The translations under genes and the position numbers were made by a program. From Alphaproteobacteria bacterium (GTDB lineage Bacteria > Pseudomonadota > Alphaproteobacteria > Rhizobiales > JAJFHC01): a stretch of 64,000 nt of DNA. This document shows, in pieces, positions 63,314 through 64,000 of this stretch; within the stretch, counting starts at the first letter, position 1, and every line of letters starts with the position of its first letter. A model generated the notes under the pieces. The model searched no databases and was not told where the DNA came from. It saw nothing but the letters and a program-made list of their open reading frames with translations. The stretch lies in NCBI GenBank assembly GCA_021775805.1, contig JAJFHD010000054.1:1-64000 (forward strand), read 5' to 3'.

Positions 63314-63798
63314 GCCCCAACGAGTGCCCCTCGATCGTCTCCACTACGGCACGACCACCGGATTCATTCATGGTCCAGAGCAAGGGCCATACCAACCGGT
63401 ATTCGTGAGATTTTGAAACACCCCTGCGCCAACGGAGCCATGATAACACTTTATTAACGACTTTGGAGCCGAAATTCGTGCGGAATACTCGTTAATCCGG
63501 GGCAAATACCGAGATTTGTGTATCGTATTGAAACAGACGCAACCACAACCCGGTCTGGACAGGTTTGAAACCGCCGGCAATTTCCATGTTCCGCATCAAG
63601 CGAGCGCCAAAAGCCGATGTGGATTGTTGCGCTCTGAGAAAAAGGAGAAACCAAGGGCTGCTTTTTCCACCGATTGAACGGTGGCACATGCAACGCATGC
63701 GCGCCCATTTCGCCGCATGCCCTGTTACGAGGCTTTCTGATACCGTATTGTCCTGACAAGTTGTTTGGCAAGATGATCTGTTGGTCCAGGAGGCACCG
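63314..63798. other. Intergenic region with short hairpin
   Basis: This 485-bp divergent gap between the small membrane protein and the last gene has no convincing gene; a 63-codon frame at 63565-63756 lacks a ribosome site and family resemblance. CCACCG and CGGTGG form a 6-bp hairpin around ATTGAA at 63667-63684, preceded by a T-run rather than followed by one. Both promoters should lie here. Confidence 0.45.
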
Positions 63799-64000
63799 AT
63801 GAATTGCCGAATCCTGAAGTTTGCGTGTGTGATCGCCATTGCTGTATTTGCGGTGGTTCTTGTGCCCGCCCAGGCACAGGGCCCGATACAATCTGTCCAA
63901 TCCGACCAGGCCGAGATTTCTTTCTGGGACAGTGTCCGGGACAGCACAGACCCCGACGAACTTGAAGCCTATCTGACGGCTTACCCAAACGGTAAATTTG
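63799..64000 (+). CDS. Secreted protein, partial (N-terminus)
   Basis: Sixty-seven codons are visible before the window ends. The start has AGGAGG 5 nt before the ATG. A signal peptide (VIAIAVFAVVLVPAQAQ) is followed by FWDSVRDSTDPDELEAYLTA and YPNGKF. This short motif precedes caspase-like, SPOR or SEL1-type domains in many alphaproteobacterial envelope proteins, but the rest of the gene is out of view. Confidence 0.7.
   Translation, partial: MNCRILKFACVIAIAVFAVVLVPAQAQGPIQSVQSDQAEISFWDSVRDSTDPDELEAYLTAYPNGKF

Noticed and set aside
63565-63756. 63-codon ORF in the last intergenic region
   Set aside because: No ribosome site, no signal or domain, and it lies upstream of a well-marked gene start.
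1-64000. CRISPR array, tRNA, rRNA or insertion sequence
   Set aside because: No regular spaced repeats, cloverleaf-type sequence, rRNA stretch, transposase or terminal inverted repeats were seen by reading both strands.

Overview
The window looks like chromosomal DNA from a GC-rich alphaproteobacterium, most likely of the Hyphomicrobiales (Rhizobiales) or a close marine relative. The evidence is family content rather than any rRNA: a DUF2336 protein, a PAS_5 protein, a BTLCP-type transglutaminase-like protease, an EhuABCD-type transporter, a thrS/yidD and Fe-S scaffold/folE/hisI/patatin neighbourhood, and many ATGA-overlapping genes. I found no rRNA, tRNA, CRISPR array or insertion sequence. 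Almost all long ORFs opposite the listed genes are high-GC antisense shadows.

Region by region. 1-2.2 kb: a truncated FAD/GcvT-type methylamine oxidoreductase behind an XRE-cupin regulator. 2.5-11.5 kb: a complete catabolic operon for the aerobic CoA-dependent breakdown of 2-aminobenzoate (anthranilate) or a close analogue. It holds a fused flavin monooxygenase/old-yellow-enzyme reductase, SDR, MarR, enoyl-CoA hydratase, acyl-CoA dehydrogenase, aryl-CoA ligase and RidA, with a divergent MFS carrier and a perfect palindrome in the shared promoter. 11.5-24.3 kb: transporters, a GAF/PAS histidine kinase, maleylacetoacetate isomerase, NAD kinase, a response regulator/Hpt pair behind a 28-bp perfect palindrome, DUF2336, a DksA-like protein without its zinc cysteines, and a lytic transglycosylase. 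24.3-31.4 kb: a repeat-bearing AT-rich gap, a MaoC/CitE pair, flavin enzymes, and secreted VWA and FecR proteins. 30.5-34.6 kb: a LysR-controlled ALDH/3-hydroxyacid dehydrogenase/cupin operon. 34.6-48 kb: a conserved core (thrS, yidD, Fe-S scaffold, folE, hisI, patatin) split by an accessory block with a Rieske oxygenase and a five-gene signalling operon (secreted protein, two closely related histidine kinases, receiver, receiver-EAL).

48-52 kb: an ehuABCD-like amino-acid/ectoine ABC transporter with a strong hairpin between the binding-protein and permease genes, divergent from an Lrp/AsnC regulator; the promoter gap has phased repeats. 52-57.5 kb: an adenylate cyclase, a CBS protein, a DUF2157/GDYXXLXY pair and a lower-GC P-loop kinase. 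57.8-58.6 kb: a tandem ectoine-synthase-like gene interrupted by one in-frame TAG; its second domain has lost two of the three predicted iron ligands. 58.7-64 kb: rhomboid protease, PAS_5 and PilZ proteins, an AT-rich repeat promoter, a transglutaminase-like protease with a terminator, a gamma-carbonic anhydrase-like protein, a small membrane protein and the start of a secreted protein.

The best candidates for something undescribed are the amber-interrupted tandem EctC gene, the signalling operon set inside the housekeeping cluster, and the RidA-containing aminobenzoyl-CoA operon with its palindromic operator.
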